Shown here: positions 1-8,618 of the stretch, piece after piece
How positions within the stretch are numbered: the stretch's first letter is position 1
Layout: each line of letters opens with the position of its first letter
From: Clostridium pasteurianum DSM 525 = ATCC 6013
GTDB taxonomy: Bacteria > Bacillota > Clostridia > Clostridiales > Clostridiaceae
DNA: 64,000 nt
NCBI RefSeq assembly: GCF_000807255.1
Contig: NZ_CP009268.1
Location: 464,384-528,383, forward strand
Direction of reading: 5' to 3'
Notes under the pieces: model-generated
The model's database searches: none
What the model saw: the letters and a program-made list of their open reading frames with translations, nothing else
Told to the model about the DNA's origin: nothing
Translations under genes and position numbers: made by a program

Positions 1-582
1 TTTGCTGTAACAAAGTTTGAATTTCCTGGAAGGAACTTTTTAATTACTCTAATAGATCTTCCCTTTGCCATTTCACCGGTTATAGCCGGCCTAATATATG
101 TGCTTACCTTTGGTAGAGGCGGACTATTCTATGACTTCCTATTTAACAATGATATAAAAATAATTTTTGCTCTTCCAGGTATAGTACTGGCAACAATATT
201 TGTAACTTTTCCCTTTGTATCTAGGGAAATAATACCTTTGATGATAGCTCAGGGAAGTGAAGAGGAAGAAGCGGCTGCATCTATGGGAGCCAATATATGG
301 ACTATATTTACCAGGATAACACTTCCAAATATAAAATGGGGACTTTTATATGGAATTGTACTTTGCAGTGCCCGTGCTATAGGTGAATTTGGAGCGGTTT
401 CTGTAGTGTCAGGACATATAAGAGGAGAGACTAATACACTGCCGCTGCATGTAGAAATACTGTATAATGAATATCAATTTTCTGCATCCTTTGCAGTATC
501 TTCTCTTTTGGTGTTTATAGCTATTATTATTTTAATTCTGAGAAATATTATTGAATGGAAAGTTAAAAAAGAGGTGAGATAA
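1..582 (+). CDS. cysW: Sulfate ABC transporter permease CysW (5' end outside window)
   Basis: Inner-membrane permease subunit of a sulfate/thiosulfate ABC importer. The reading frame is open from base 1, so the N terminus lies upstream of the window; 193 codons remain. Several hydrophobic segments are visible, as is the binding-protein-dependent permease EAA-type loop ([16 protein letters not shown], followed by ITLPNIKWG) that contacts the ATPase. The stretch [16 protein letters not shown] and the following [13 protein letters not shown] are typical of CysW rather than of molybdate ModB. The stop is followed at once by cysA, so the two are co-transcribed. Sulfate specificity is inferred from family resemblance; molybdate or tungstate is the alternative. 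Confidence 0.85.
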   Translation, partial: FAVTKFEFPGRNFLITLIDLPFAISPVIAGLIYVLTFGRGGLFYDFLFNNDIKIIFALPGIVLATIFVTFPFVSREIIPLMIAQGSEEEEAAASMGANIWTIFTRITLPNIKWGLLYGIVLCSARAIGEFGAVSVVSGHIRGETNTLPLHVEILYNEYQFSASFAVSSLLVFIAIIILILRNIIEWKVKKEVR

Positions 583-583
583 A

Positions 584-1642
584 ATGTATGTTGAAGTTAA
601 AAATCTTAATAAAATTTTTGGAGATTATAAGGCATCTAAGAATGTATCCTTTGGAATAGAGCGTGGAAAATTAATAGGTCTACTTGGACCAAGTGGCAGC
701 GGTAAAACTACAATACTTCGTATTATTGCAGGTCTTGAATCTGCTGATAGTGGTGAGGTATATATTGACGGTAAACTAGTTAATGATATACCAGCTGGTA
801 AAAGAGGTATAGGCTTTGTTTTTCAAAATTATGCACTTTTTAGAAATATGACAGTTTATCAAAATGTAGCTTTTGGACTTTCCATTAAAAAGGTAAATAA
901 AAATGAAATAAAAAAGAGAGTACTAGAATTAATAGAGCTTGTTGGACTTAAAGGACTAGAAAAGAGATATCCAAGTCAATTATCGGGAGGACAAAAGCAG
1001 AGGGTTGCCTTTGCAAGAGCTCTTGCACCAAATCCACAGCTGCTTCTTTTGGATGAACCTTTTGCGGCCATTGATGCTAAGGTTAGAAAAGAGCTTAGAA
1101 CTTGGTTGAAACAAACTATACACAAGCTTGGTATAACAAGTATTTTTGTAACTCATGACCAAGAAGAAGCGGTAGAAGTAGCAGACGAGATTATAATAAC
1201 TAATTTGGGAACTGTAGAACAAAAGGGAGAGCCTGTAGAAATATATAAAAAGCCTGAAACTGCTTTTGTAGCAAAATTTATTGGTGAATCAAATATTATT
1301 GAAAAATTTGATAAGCTTAAGGCATTTAAAGATATACAAAAAGGATCTAAGGCAATTATAAGACCGGAGTTTGTTCAGATTGGCAAGGAAGGTGAGGTAC
1401 AGTATGTATCTGCTTCTGATAGAGGAGTAGTGACAGACATATCTTTTGCTGGTTCCAATTGGATAATCACTGCTAAAATAGGTGATATAGAAGTTACAGG
1501 AATCCGTTCTCTTGAGCAAAGTCATTTTAAAGTGGGAGATGAAGTATTAGTTCTCATACACAGATTATATGTATTCCATGAAAATAAAGTGGAAATTGTT
1601 GAAAATAAATTAAAAATTGATCCAATGCCAGTATATATATAA
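584..1642 (+). CDS. cysA: Sulfate ABC transporter ATP-binding protein CysA
   Basis: Cytoplasmic ATPase that powers the CysW permease. The 352-residue protein has Walker [10 protein letters not shown] (about residue 35), the Q-loop in FVFQNYALF, signature LSGGQKQR, Walker [11 protein letters not shown] and switch His in VTHDQEEA. The C-terminal 110 residues form a TOBE/MOP-like regulatory domain as expected for CysA. The ATG follows the cysW stop by one base and has GAGGTGAG upstream. A hairpin with a T-run follows the stop, so this is the last gene of the operon. Confidence 0.88.
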   Translation: MYVEVKNLNKIFGDYKASKNVSFGIERGKLIGLLGPSGSGKTTILRIIAGLESADSGEVYIDGKLVNDIPAGKRGIGFVFQNYALFRNMTVYQNVAFGLSIKKVNKNEIKKRVLELIELVGLKGLEKRYPSQLSGGQKQRVAFARALAPNPQLLLLDEPFAAIDAKVRKELRTWLKQTIHKLGITSIFVTHDQEEAVEVADEIIITNLGTVEQKGEPVEIYKKPETAFVAKFIGESNIIEKFDKLKAFKDIQKGSKAIIRPEFVQIGKEGEVQYVSASDRGVVTDISFAGSNWIITAKIGDIEVTGIRSLEQSHFKVGDEVLVLIHRLYVFHENKVEIVENKLKIDPMPVYI

Positions 1643-1651
1643 ACACTTGAA

Positions 1652-1688
1652 ACACCATGATATTTAAATTGATATTAGGGTGTTTTTT
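1652..1688 (+). terminator. Rho-independent terminator after cysA
   Basis: Inverted repeat ACACCATGATAT / ATATTAGGGTGT (imperfect) followed by a run of seven T residues, starting ten bases after the cysA stop. Confidence 0.75.
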
Positions 1689-1694
1689 TATTTT

Positions 1695-1940
1695 CACCTG
1701 ACTAACTTGGCGTAGGTGTAAGTCTACCATGCACTCTGTACAGCCCTCACACAAAATCAAAAAAAGATTTTGGTTCTCTGCTTGCACTCTGTACAGCGAT
1801 TCATACCAAATACAAAATAAATTTTGTTTTGTCTGCTTTTCTTCAAGTGGCAGTTCAACGCCAAGTAAGCCATGCATTTGCAGTTCTAAAATTCAGATAG
1901 GGTAAAAGAATCCCCACCTGAATTAAGAACTTGCTTCAAC
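1695..1940 (-). repeat. Dispersed structured repeat, copy 1 (inverted relative to copy 2)
   Basis: This stretch is the reverse complement of a second copy at 15204-15390. Both contain the paired arms CTTGGCGT / ACGCCAAG about 100 bases apart, an internal AGAACCAAAATC hairpin strand and the words TCAGGTG and GCATGGCTTACTTGGCGT. Copy 1 is longer because a unit of about 58 bases starting TGCACTCTGTACAGC is tandemly duplicated. It encodes no credible protein. It could be a small non-autonomous mobile element or an RNA-forming intergenic repeat. Confidence 0.75.
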
Positions 1941-1997
1941 TTTAACATTGTATAAGGTAAAAATGTATTGAGAATGTAAAATTTTTCAGTAATTTTG

Positions 1998-2028
1998 TTG
2001 ACTTAAAGTTAACTTTAAGTATTATAAT
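1998..2028 (+). promoter_or_regulatory. MerR-type promoter of the alcohol dehydrogenase gene
   Basis: A -35 TTGACT (1998-2003) and -10 TATAAT (2023-2028) are separated by 19 bases instead of 17. The spacer region holds a perfect 20-base palindrome, ACTTAAAGTTAACTTTAAGT (2001-2020). A long spacer with a central dyad is the known architecture of MerR-family activated promoters. No merR-like gene adjoins it. Confidence 0.6.
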
Positions 2029-2092
2029 ATTTAATATGTAACTGATTAATTATATTAATGTGCAGAGAAAGAAGTAAACGAGGGGTGTTTAT

Positions 2093-3256
2093 ATGTTGAA
2101 TTTTGATTACTCTATTCCTACTAAAATATTTTTTGGAAAGGGAAAGATAGGAGTATTACCTGCTGAAATAAAAAAGTATGGTTCAAAAATACTTCTTGTA
2201 TATGGAGGAGGAAGTATAAAGAGAAATGGAATCTATGAGGATATAACAAAAGGGTTAAAAGACAATTCCATTGACTTTTGGGAGCTTTCTGGTGTAGAGC
2301 CAAATCCTAGAATAACTACTGTTAGAAAGGGAATTGAAATCTGCAGGAAAAATAATATAGATCTTGTATTGGCCATAGGTGGAGGAAGCTCTATTGACTG
2401 TGCCAAAGTTATAGCAGCAGGGTATTATTATGAAGGTGATGCCTGGGATATTGTTAAAGATGCCAGGAAAATTTCAAAAGTACTGCCTGTGGCCAGTGTA
2501 TTGACATTAGCTGCAACGGGCTCAGAAATGGATATTTTTGGGGTTATTACTAATATGGATACCAATGAAAAAATAGGAGTGGGGCACCCAGATATGATAC
2601 CAAGATTTTCAGTGCTGGATCCTACCTATACCTTTACTGTGCCAAGAAGTCAAACAGCAGCAGGTACTGCAGATATTATGAGCCATATTATGGAGGCCTA
2701 TTTCAGCAGTACAAAAGAAGCTTTTTTACAGGATAGGATGGCAGAAGCACTTCTGAAAACCTGTATAAATTATGGTAGAAAAGCCATGGATGAACCGGAA
2801 AATTATGAAGCAAGGGCAAATTTGATGTGGGCTTCCAGTCTCGCTATAAATGGACTTTTAAGCTATGGGAAACATAGAAATTGGGTTGTGCATCCTATGG
2901 AACATGAACTCAGTGCCTATTATGATATAACTCATGGAGTTGGTCTTGCTATTTTAACTCCTTACTGGATGAAGTATATTTTAGACGACAGCACTGTAGA
3001 TAAATTCGCAGAGTTTGGAATAAACGTTTGGAATATAGATGCCAGTAAAGACAAATATGATATAGCTAATGCTGCCATAGACAAGACCAGAGAATATTTT
3101 AATCTACTGGAAATTCCATCTAAGTTAAGTGAGGTGGGAATTAAAGAAGATAAACTTGAAGAGATGGCAAGACAATCTGTGAGAAAAGGTAACATAGGTA
3201 GTCTAAAGCCCATAGGTTATGAGGGTGTACTTAATATCTTCAAGGAAGCATTATAG
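2093..3256 (+). CDS. bdhB: Iron-containing alcohol (butanol) dehydrogenase, BdhB/YqhD-like
   Basis: Cytoplasmic NAD(P)H-dependent group III alcohol dehydrogenase that reduces aldehydes to alcohols. The 387-residue sequence matches the C. acetobutylicum BdhA/BdhB type as I remember it: N-terminal NFDYSIPTKIFFGKG, nucleotide-binding YGGGSIKRNG and AIGGGSSIDCAKVIA, ATGSEMD, and the metal-ligand segment containing HPMEHELSAYYDITHG. RBS GAGGGGTG lies upstream of the ATG. It is transcribed alone: a MerR-type promoter in front and a strong hairpin behind. The keto-acid decarboxylase 1.3 kb downstream could supply its aldehyde substrates (inference). Confidence 0.85.
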   Translation: MLNFDYSIPTKIFFGKGKIGVLPAEIKKYGSKILLVYGGGSIKRNGIYEDITKGLKDNSIDFWELSGVEPNPRITTVRKGIEICRKNNIDLVLAIGGGSSIDCAKVIAAGYYYEGDAWDIVKDARKISKVLPVASVLTLAATGSEMDIFGVITNMDTNEKIGVGHPDMIPRFSVLDPTYTFTVPRSQTAAGTADIMSHIMEAYFSSTKEAFLQDRMAEALLKTCINYGRKAMDEPENYEARANLMWASSLAINGLLSYGKHRNWVVHPMEHELSAYYDITHGVGLAILTPYWMKYILDDSTVDKFAEFGINVWNIDASKDKYDIANAAIDKTREYFNLLEIPSKLSEVGIKEDKLEEMARQSVRKGNIGSLKPIGYEGVLNIFKEAL

Positions 3257-3304
3257 ATGAACGAATTCATTATACTTACGAAAGTGGATAGTATAATGGG
3301 AAAA

Positions 3305-3349
3305 TGTCCAGATAAAAAGAAGTTAGTAATATTTCTTTTTATCTGGACA
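3305..3349. terminator. Strong hairpin after bdhB, probably bidirectional
   Basis: Perfect 17-bp stem TGTCCAGATAAAAAGAA / TTCTTTTTATCTGGACA with an 11-base loop. It lies between the convergent bdhB and cytochrome b5-like genes. No long T-run follows on the plus strand. Confidence 0.6.
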
Positions 3350-3408
3350 AAGTTATTTAATATAATTATTTTTTATATTACAATTTATATATAAATATTG
3401 TTATTTAG

Positions 3409-3633
3409 TTATTGCAACCTTCCTACTATGGGTAATCTATCCAACCATTCTGCTTTGTGAGGAAATTCTTGGGTAAAATCATTGCCGGCAGTTTTATCAT
3501 GATGTATACCATTTTTCCAAACAAGTACTTTACTTATATCATAGACAATACCTTTAATTGCTATGTATGCGGGATTACCATCTTTACCATTAAATTTACT
3601 TAACTCTTCTTTTGTAAATATTTTTTCGCTCAT
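3409..3633 (-). CDS. Cytochrome b5-like heme/steroid-binding small protein
   Basis: A 74-residue protein made only of a cytochrome b5-type domain: FTKEELSKFNG(K)DG, AYIAIKGIVYDISK, and the segment NGIHHDKTAGNDFTQEFPHKAEWL that carries the candidate axial histidines. There is no signal peptide or membrane segment. Clostridia often encode such minimal proteins; binding of heme b is expected from the family but untested. It stands alone, convergent with bdhB. Its presence 5 kb from a complete anaerobic heme-synthesis operon is consistent with the cell making heme. Confidence 0.8.
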   Translation of the reverse strand: MSEKIFTKEELSKFNGKDGNPAYIAIKGIVYDISKVLVWKNGIHHDKTAGNDFTQEFPHKAEWLDRLPIVGRLQ

Positions 3634-3801
3634 AAGATACCACCATCCTTTTTTTATTTATAAAAAAGTTATATAGTATATATTATAATACAATTTAATA
3701 TAAATTGAATAAAAATATAGTGTATATATAAGATTATATTGTAAAATGTACTGTATAGTATATAATCATATTTAAGAAATATATATAGAGGAGCTGGATA
3801 T

Positions 3802-4293
3802 ATGGTTAAATTAAAAAATTCATCCTTAAAAGAATTGTCGATGGAGCTTGATGAAAGAATTAGTTCAAAAATAAAATTATTTGGAGTCACTGAACCTGAT
3901 GAGAATATAAAAGAATTATTTTATTTAATTTCCACTAAACTAGCAGATCAATTTGAATATGAAAATAAACAAGATATTTCAGTCTGTAAGTGTATTCTTA
4001 TGGATTCTGATGAATTTACTTTTATACTTGAACCCAATGAAGATTCCTGTACTATAAACTTTTGCATATATCCTATACATAGATGGACAATCAATAATTT
4101 ATCTAAGACAAGAATGTTGGCGAATATAGTAGAGCAATTATGCCATTTTTACTGGAATTTAAAAGATGAAGTAAAAGGTTCTTATAAAGTTTTAGAAATA
4201 ATGAAAAGAGTAAGTAAGAGAATAGAGCTAGAACACTTTTATGATGTGGACTACATAGAATATCTTTATAGTTTAGGCTATAAAAAGAATTAG
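3802..4293 (+). CDS. Hypothetical protein, 163 aa
   Basis: I do not recognise this family. The product is soluble and acidic, with no signal peptide or transmembrane segment. The N-terminal third is helical and charged (ELSMELDERISSKIKLF). A central beta-like part holds two cysteines (SVCKCILM) plus DSCTINFCIYPIHRW. The C-terminal part is helical. RBS GAGGAG lies nine bases before the ATG. It stands alone between the divergent cytochrome b5-like gene and the decarboxylase gene. Confidence 0.7.
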   Translation: MVKLKNSSLKELSMELDERISSKIKLFGVTEPDENIKELFYLISTKLADQFEYENKQDISVCKCILMDSDEFTFILEPNEDSCTINFCIYPIHRWTINNLSKTRMLANIVEQLCHFYWNLKDEVKGSYKVLEIMKRVSKRIELEHFYDVDYIEYLYSLGYKKN

Positions 4294-4316
4294 ATTTGTA
4301 ATAAAGTAATATTATA

Positions 4317-4353
4317 GAAATACCTAGGTCGTCAAAGATTTAGGTGTTTTTTT
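4317..4353 (+). terminator. Probable terminator after the 163-aa hypothetical gene
   Basis: Short inverted repeat ACCTA / TAGGT with a T-run (GTTTTTTTATTTT) after the gene end. The stem is weak, so the call rests mainly on the T-run and position. Confidence 0.5.
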
Positions 4354-4397
4354 ATTTTAAACTTTATTTACTGTTGATTTTTACTAATTCCATTTAT

Positions 4398-4411
4398 GCA
4401 TAAGCTTATGC
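4398..4411. promoter_or_regulatory. Palindromic operator-like site upstream of the decarboxylase gene
   Basis: Perfect 14-base palindrome GCATAAGCTTATGC about 150 bases before the decarboxylase start codon. It is likely a dimeric regulator site; the regulator is unknown. Confidence 0.4.
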
Positions 4412-4496
4412 GTACAGGTTAGAATAAGTTTTATATTATAACTAAAATTTATTATTTTATTTTTATAGATAAAATACTGCAAAAAGAAATATGGAA

Positions 4497-4560
4497 AGGA
4501 AGTGAGTGTTTAGTGAAATAACACATTTTTAATAAGTTGTTTCACTAAATATATTATATG
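4497..4560 (+). promoter_or_regulatory. Hairpin between Shine-Dalgarno and start codon of the decarboxylase gene
   Basis: The only good ribosome site, AAGGAAGTGAG (about 4497-4506), lies about 50 bases before the ATG at 4558. Between them is a hairpin: TTTAGTGAAA (4509-4518) pairs perfectly with TTTCACTAAA (4540-4549), and four more inner pairs extend it. Folding would bring the ribosome site to about 14 bases from the ATG, a bridged or switchable initiation region. Confidence 0.5.
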
Positions 4561-6231
4561 TTTGAAAAAAATCAACTAACTGTAGGACGATATCTTTTTA
4601 ATTGTTTAAATAGTGAGGGAATAAGTGAGATTTTTGGTGTCCCTGGAGATTATAATTTTACTCTTTTAGATAATCTAGAGAAAGATGAGAGAATAAATTT
4701 TGTAGGTTGCAGAAATGAATTAAATGCAGGCTATGCTGCTGATGCCTACGCTAGAATTAAAGGACTTTCAGTTATGATAACTACTTTTGGAGTAGGCGAA
4801 TTAAATGCTTGCAATGCAATTGCCGGTGCCTATTCTGAATATGTTCCCATTGTTCATATAGTTGGAGCTCCAAAAACTATGGTTCAGATGGAGCATAGAA
4901 AGATGCACCATACCCTAATGAATGGCGATTATTCTGTATATGAAAATATCTATAAAAATATAACTGCATATACAGCTGTAATTACTAAGGATAATGCACA
5001 AATTGAAATTCCCACTGCTATTAAAATAGCTAAGGAAATGAAGAGACCAGTATATTTAGTAATAGCCATTGATGTAGTTGATCAGCCTGTTACTAAAAGA
5101 GAAATAAATCTATTAAAACCTCAGACTAATCAGAATTCTTTACAGTTAGCACTTGATAATATTAAACAGGTTATTAATAGGGCACAAAAGCCAGTACTTC
5201 TTCCGGATATCATGGTATCAAGATATAATCTTCAATCTGTAGTTGAAAGTTTAGCAGATAAAATGGATATACCTGTAGCTACTATGATGGCAGGTAAAGG
5301 ATCCTTTAATGAGAGCCATAAAAACTATATAGGATTATATGCAGGCAGATGGGGAAGTCTAGAGGTTAAAGATTTTGTTGAGGGCTGCGATTGCATTTTA
5401 GCCGTTGGCCCTATTTGGTCCGATTACAATACAGGTTCCTTCAGTGCACAATTGAATCCTGTAAACATTATAGAAATCCAACCTAATTATGTAAAGGTAG
5501 GAATGAGCCTATATGAAAATGTATTAATGGAAGATTTATTAAATGAATTAGTTAAAATTGTAGAGAAAAAATCAGTTCCAATTCCAAATATTAAAAGAAT
5601 ATACAATGAGAATAATAACATCAATGGAAATGATCAGATTACATCTGTATATTATTATCCCAAGTTACAGAATTTTATTAAAGAAAATGACATAGTAATT
5701 GTAGAATCAGGATCACTTCCTCTTGGTATGGCAGAGGTTAGGCTGCCTAAAAGTGTTACTTATATATGTCAGTATAATTGGGGATCTATAGGCTATGCGA
5801 CTCCTGCTGCCTTTGGTGCCTGCGTTGCAGATAGAAATCGTCGTATAGTTTTATTTACTGGAGATGGATCTATACATTTAACAGCTCAGGAATTAAGTTC
5901 AATTATATATAACGGTTGTAAGCCTGTGATATTTTTAATAAATAATAAATATTATACTATTGAAGCCTATCTGAATGCACCTAAAACAACTGAATATAAT
6001 AATATACCAGTTTGGGATTTCCAAAAACTCATTGAAGCCTTTGGTGGGAATGCATATACTGCCAGAGTAAATACTAATGAAGAATTAGATAAAGCTATAG
6101 AGGAAATTGAAATTCAGGGTAAAGATAAAATGTGTTTTATTGAAATAAATGCGGATAAGATGGATGTACCGGAAATTGTTCATAATGTTCATACTATGAT
6201 AGAAGAAATGGAAAAGCAAAAGATGAATTGA
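4558..6231 (+). CDS. ThDP-dependent 2-keto-acid decarboxylase (indolepyruvate/phenylpyruvate/pyruvate type)
   Basis: Cytoplasmic thiamine-diphosphate enzyme that decarboxylates a 2-oxo acid to an aldehyde. The 557-residue length and three-domain order match the PDC/IPDC family. Visible are EIFGVPGDYNF, the cofactor glutamate in GCRNELNAGYAADAYAR, the catalytic His pair in RKMHHTL, and the GDGS...NN ThDP/Mg motif (FTGDGSIHLTAQEL, then INNKYYTIE). Substrate choice cannot be read from the sequence. The context of alcohol dehydrogenase and amino-acid permease favours amino-acid-derived keto acids (Ehrlich route). A 14-bp hairpin separates its ribosome site from the ATG. Confidence 0.85.
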   Translation: MFEKNQLTVGRYLFNCLNSEGISEIFGVPGDYNFTLLDNLEKDERINFVGCRNELNAGYAADAYARIKGLSVMITTFGVGELNACNAIAGAYSEYVPIVHIVGAPKTMVQMEHRKMHHTLMNGDYSVYENIYKNITAYTAVITKDNAQIEIPTAIKIAKEMKRPVYLVIAIDVVDQPVTKREINLLKPQTNQNSLQLALDNIKQVINRAQKPVLLPDIMVSRYNLQSVVESLADKMDIPVATMMAGKGSFNESHKNYIGLYAGRWGSLEVKDFVEGCDCILAVGPIWSDYNTGSFSAQLNPVNIIEIQPNYVKVGMSLYENVLMEDLLNELVKIVEKKSVPIPNIKRIYNENNNINGNDQITSVYYYPKLQNFIKENDIVIVESGSLPLGMAEVRLPKSVTYICQYNWGSIGYATPAAFGACVADRNRRIVLFTGDGSIHLTAQELSSIIYNGCKPVIFLINNKYYTIEAYLNAPKTTEYNNIPVWDFQKLIEAFGGNAYTARVNTNEELDKAIEEIEIQGKDKMCFIEINADKMDVPEIVHNVHTMIEEMEKQKMN

Positions 6232-6487
6232 AAAATATTTATAATTGCTTATTACTAAAAATTATAAATTTTGAGATGAATTTTTGATTTGATAACACTT
6301 CTTTTTAAAGATTAGATGACATATTGTTATATTTATAACATATTTTTTCATAATTATTAATACAAACACAAAATATTTATAAAAAAAACATAAAATAACG
6401 TTTACAGATGTAAAATTTATAGTAGAAAAAATGTCGTTTATATAGTAAAATTAGATTACTAAAATTAAAAAGGAGTGTATTGAAAAC

Positions 6488-6670
6488 ATGGAAACAATAA
6501 AATTAGATATCAATGAGCACTATGAAGATGAAATTGAAGCATTAGAGGATAATGGATATGAACAAGTAGATGATACAACCTACACTAAAAAGGGTAAAAA
6601 GTATAAATTTGTAAGTGTTGAGAAATTTAATACATGGATTTATCATATTATTTTAGAAGAAGTAGAATAG
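6488..6670 (+). CDS. Small acidic hypothetical protein, 60 aa
   Basis: Unrecognised 60-residue protein, rich in Glu/Asp and Lys, with an aromatic C terminus (FNTWIYHIILEEVE). No membrane segment. AAAGGAG lies upstream of the ATG with suitable spacing and a terminator hairpin follows, which support it being a real monocistronic gene. No function can be proposed. Confidence 0.6.
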   Translation: METIKLDINEHYEDEIEALEDNGYEQVDDTTYTKKGKKYKFVSVEKFNTWIYHIILEEVE

Positions 6671-6692
6671 TAAGAATTTACTGTGAATTAAG

Positions 6693-6724
6693 AAATGAGG
6701 GATTAAAATTCCTCATTTTTATAT
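6693..6724 (+). terminator. Terminator after the 60-aa gene
   Basis: Stem AATGAGG / CCTCATT around GATTAAAATT, followed by TTTTTAT. Confidence 0.7.
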
Positions 6725-6958
6725 TTTCTATAACTATCCTATCTAAAAAAATCAGTTGCTATTTTGAATTTTACAGCAGTTAATAAACAGTCCTATTGTA
6801 TACTTCTTTAATTAAAAAACTTCTTTCTATAATTATATATTATCTCTGAATAAATCTAAAAAGTTCAAAGTTTAACATTCTATGTATCCTTATGGAATGT
6901 TTTTATTAATTTTAGGAATACTATTCTTAAGATTATAGGGAGTTCGGAGGTATATATA

Positions 6959-8407
6959 ATGGAGAAAAAGCATAAAGGTCTATCTGCAGGGCAGCTTACA
7001 ATGATGGCACTGGGAACTATAATTGGAGGCTCCTTTTTTCTTGGATCATCTGTATCTATTCACGCAGCAGGCCCTGCGGTTTTAATTTCATATGTATTAG
7101 GAGGAGTACTAGTATATTTTATTCTTTCGGCTCTTTCTGAAATGACTGTAGCAGATCCATCACCAGGTTCTTTTAGGGCTTTTGCCAGTAAAGCTTTTGG
7201 ATCTGGAGCTGCATTTGTAGTGGGATGGGTTTATTGGACGGGGATGATTTTAGCTATGTCCAGCGAAGCGGCGGCTGTATCCATATTATTTCGCAGATGG
7301 TTTCCAAGTCTTTCTGTATTTCTTCTCGGAAGTATTGTTATCACTGTGGTTACTGTACTTAATTTTTTAGGAGCTGATAGATTAAGTAAATTAGAAAGTA
7401 GTCTAGCAGCTGTCAAGCTGCTAGCTATATTATCCTTTATAATTATTGGAATATCTTTAGTTATGGGTTTCATAAAGGGTGCACCAACTATTGGTACTAA
7501 TGTAATCAGAAAAGAGAGCTTTATTCCAGGAGGAATAAAAAGTATTACTGGCAGTATGCTTGTTGTCATATTTGCCTATGCAGGTTTTGAAATAATAGGA
7601 TTAGCTGCTTCAGAAACAGACAATCCTGAGAAGACAATTCCAAAAGCTATTTTTTATACAATTTTAGCCCTTGCAGGACTTTATATAGTATCTATTATAG
7701 TTTTATTAATCCTTATTCCAACTGCTGATCTTAATGAAGAAATAAGCCCAATGGTAGCAGCACTTAACAGGTGGGGAATGGGATGGGCTGGAAATGCAAT
7801 AAATATAGTTATGATTACAGCTATTCTCTCCACCATGCTGGCAGCTATGTTTGGAATGGGCAGGATGCTCCGTTCTCTGGTAGATGAAGGGCATGCACCT
7901 AAATGGCTGAAGGATAAAAGTAAAGTACCTCATAGAGGAATAGTATTTTCGGGTTTTGCAATGTTTTTAGCTCTAATAATGGGTATTATAATTCCTAAAA
8001 TTTATATGTTCCTCATAAGTTCTGGTGGTTTTGCCTTGTTATTTACTTATGCAGTGATTGTTGCTACTCAGATTCGATTAAGACAAAGGTATGGATCTCC
8101 AAAAAAAGGGCAATATCATATAATAGGATATCCTTATAGTTCTTGGATTACTTTGATAAGCCTTATTATTATAATTATCAGTATGCCATTTATTTCTGGG
8201 CAGACATCAGGACTTGTATCAGGACTTATAATAATTGCTTTTTACACATTTGCCTATATGTTAATGAAAGTCTATAAAAAGAGTGAAAAATTAAAAACTA
8301 ACAGTGCTATAAGAGCAAAGGCAAATAAGCTTAGATTATCTACAGAATTCTCAGAGGAACTAACTAAAGAACATAAGAGAATTAATAAAGATGTTAAAAA
8401 GAGATGA
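6959..8407 (+). CDS. APC-superfamily amino-acid permease
   Basis: Integral membrane amino-acid transporter of 482 residues with about twelve hydrophobic segments. The N-terminal GLSAGQLTMMALGTIIGGSFFLGSS contains the conserved APC glycine-rich first helix. The segment YAGFEIIGLAASETDNPEKTIPKAI is the hallmark TM6/loop of the family, and a charged hydrophilic tail ends the protein. RBS GGAGG lies nine bases before the ATG. Substrate is unknown. Its place next to a keto-acid decarboxylase suggests uptake of an amino acid for fermentation (inference). Confidence 0.85.
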   Translation: MEKKHKGLSAGQLTMMALGTIIGGSFFLGSSVSIHAAGPAVLISYVLGGVLVYFILSALSEMTVADPSPGSFRAFASKAFGSGAAFVVGWVYWTGMILAMSSEAAAVSILFRRWFPSLSVFLLGSIVITVVTVLNFLGADRLSKLESSLAAVKLLAILSFIIIGISLVMGFIKGAPTIGTNVIRKESFIPGGIKSITGSMLVVIFAYAGFEIIGLAASETDNPEKTIPKAIFYTILALAGLYIVSIIVLLILIPTADLNEEISPMVAALNRWGMGWAGNAINIVMITAILSTMLAAMFGMGRMLRSLVDEGHAPKWLKDKSKVPHRGIVFSGFAMFLALIMGIIIPKIYMFLISSGGFALLFTYAVIVATQIRLRQRYGSPKKGQYHIIGYPYSSWITLISLIIIIISMPFISGQTSGLVSGLIIIAFYTFAYMLMKVYKKSEKLKTNSAIRAKANKLRLSTEFSEELTKEHKRINKDVKKR

Positions 8408-8618
8408 GTTCCATAAATATATTAATATATGTTTATGTAATGTTATTATTAAAAATATGTTATTAAAATAAATGATAATGTAGTAAAATGTATTATTTTA
8501 TTTATTTATGTATGATATAATAGATAAAATTCATTATAAATTATATAATTTCTACACTTCATGTTTTTAGTTGGAAAATATACAGTTGAAAAACCATATA
8601 AGAAAGGAAAGCTGTTGT

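Noticed and set aside
1554-1877. 107-codon minus-strand ORF over the repeat
   Set aside because: It runs through the cysA end, its terminator and the dispersed repeat; no ribosome site or family resemblance.
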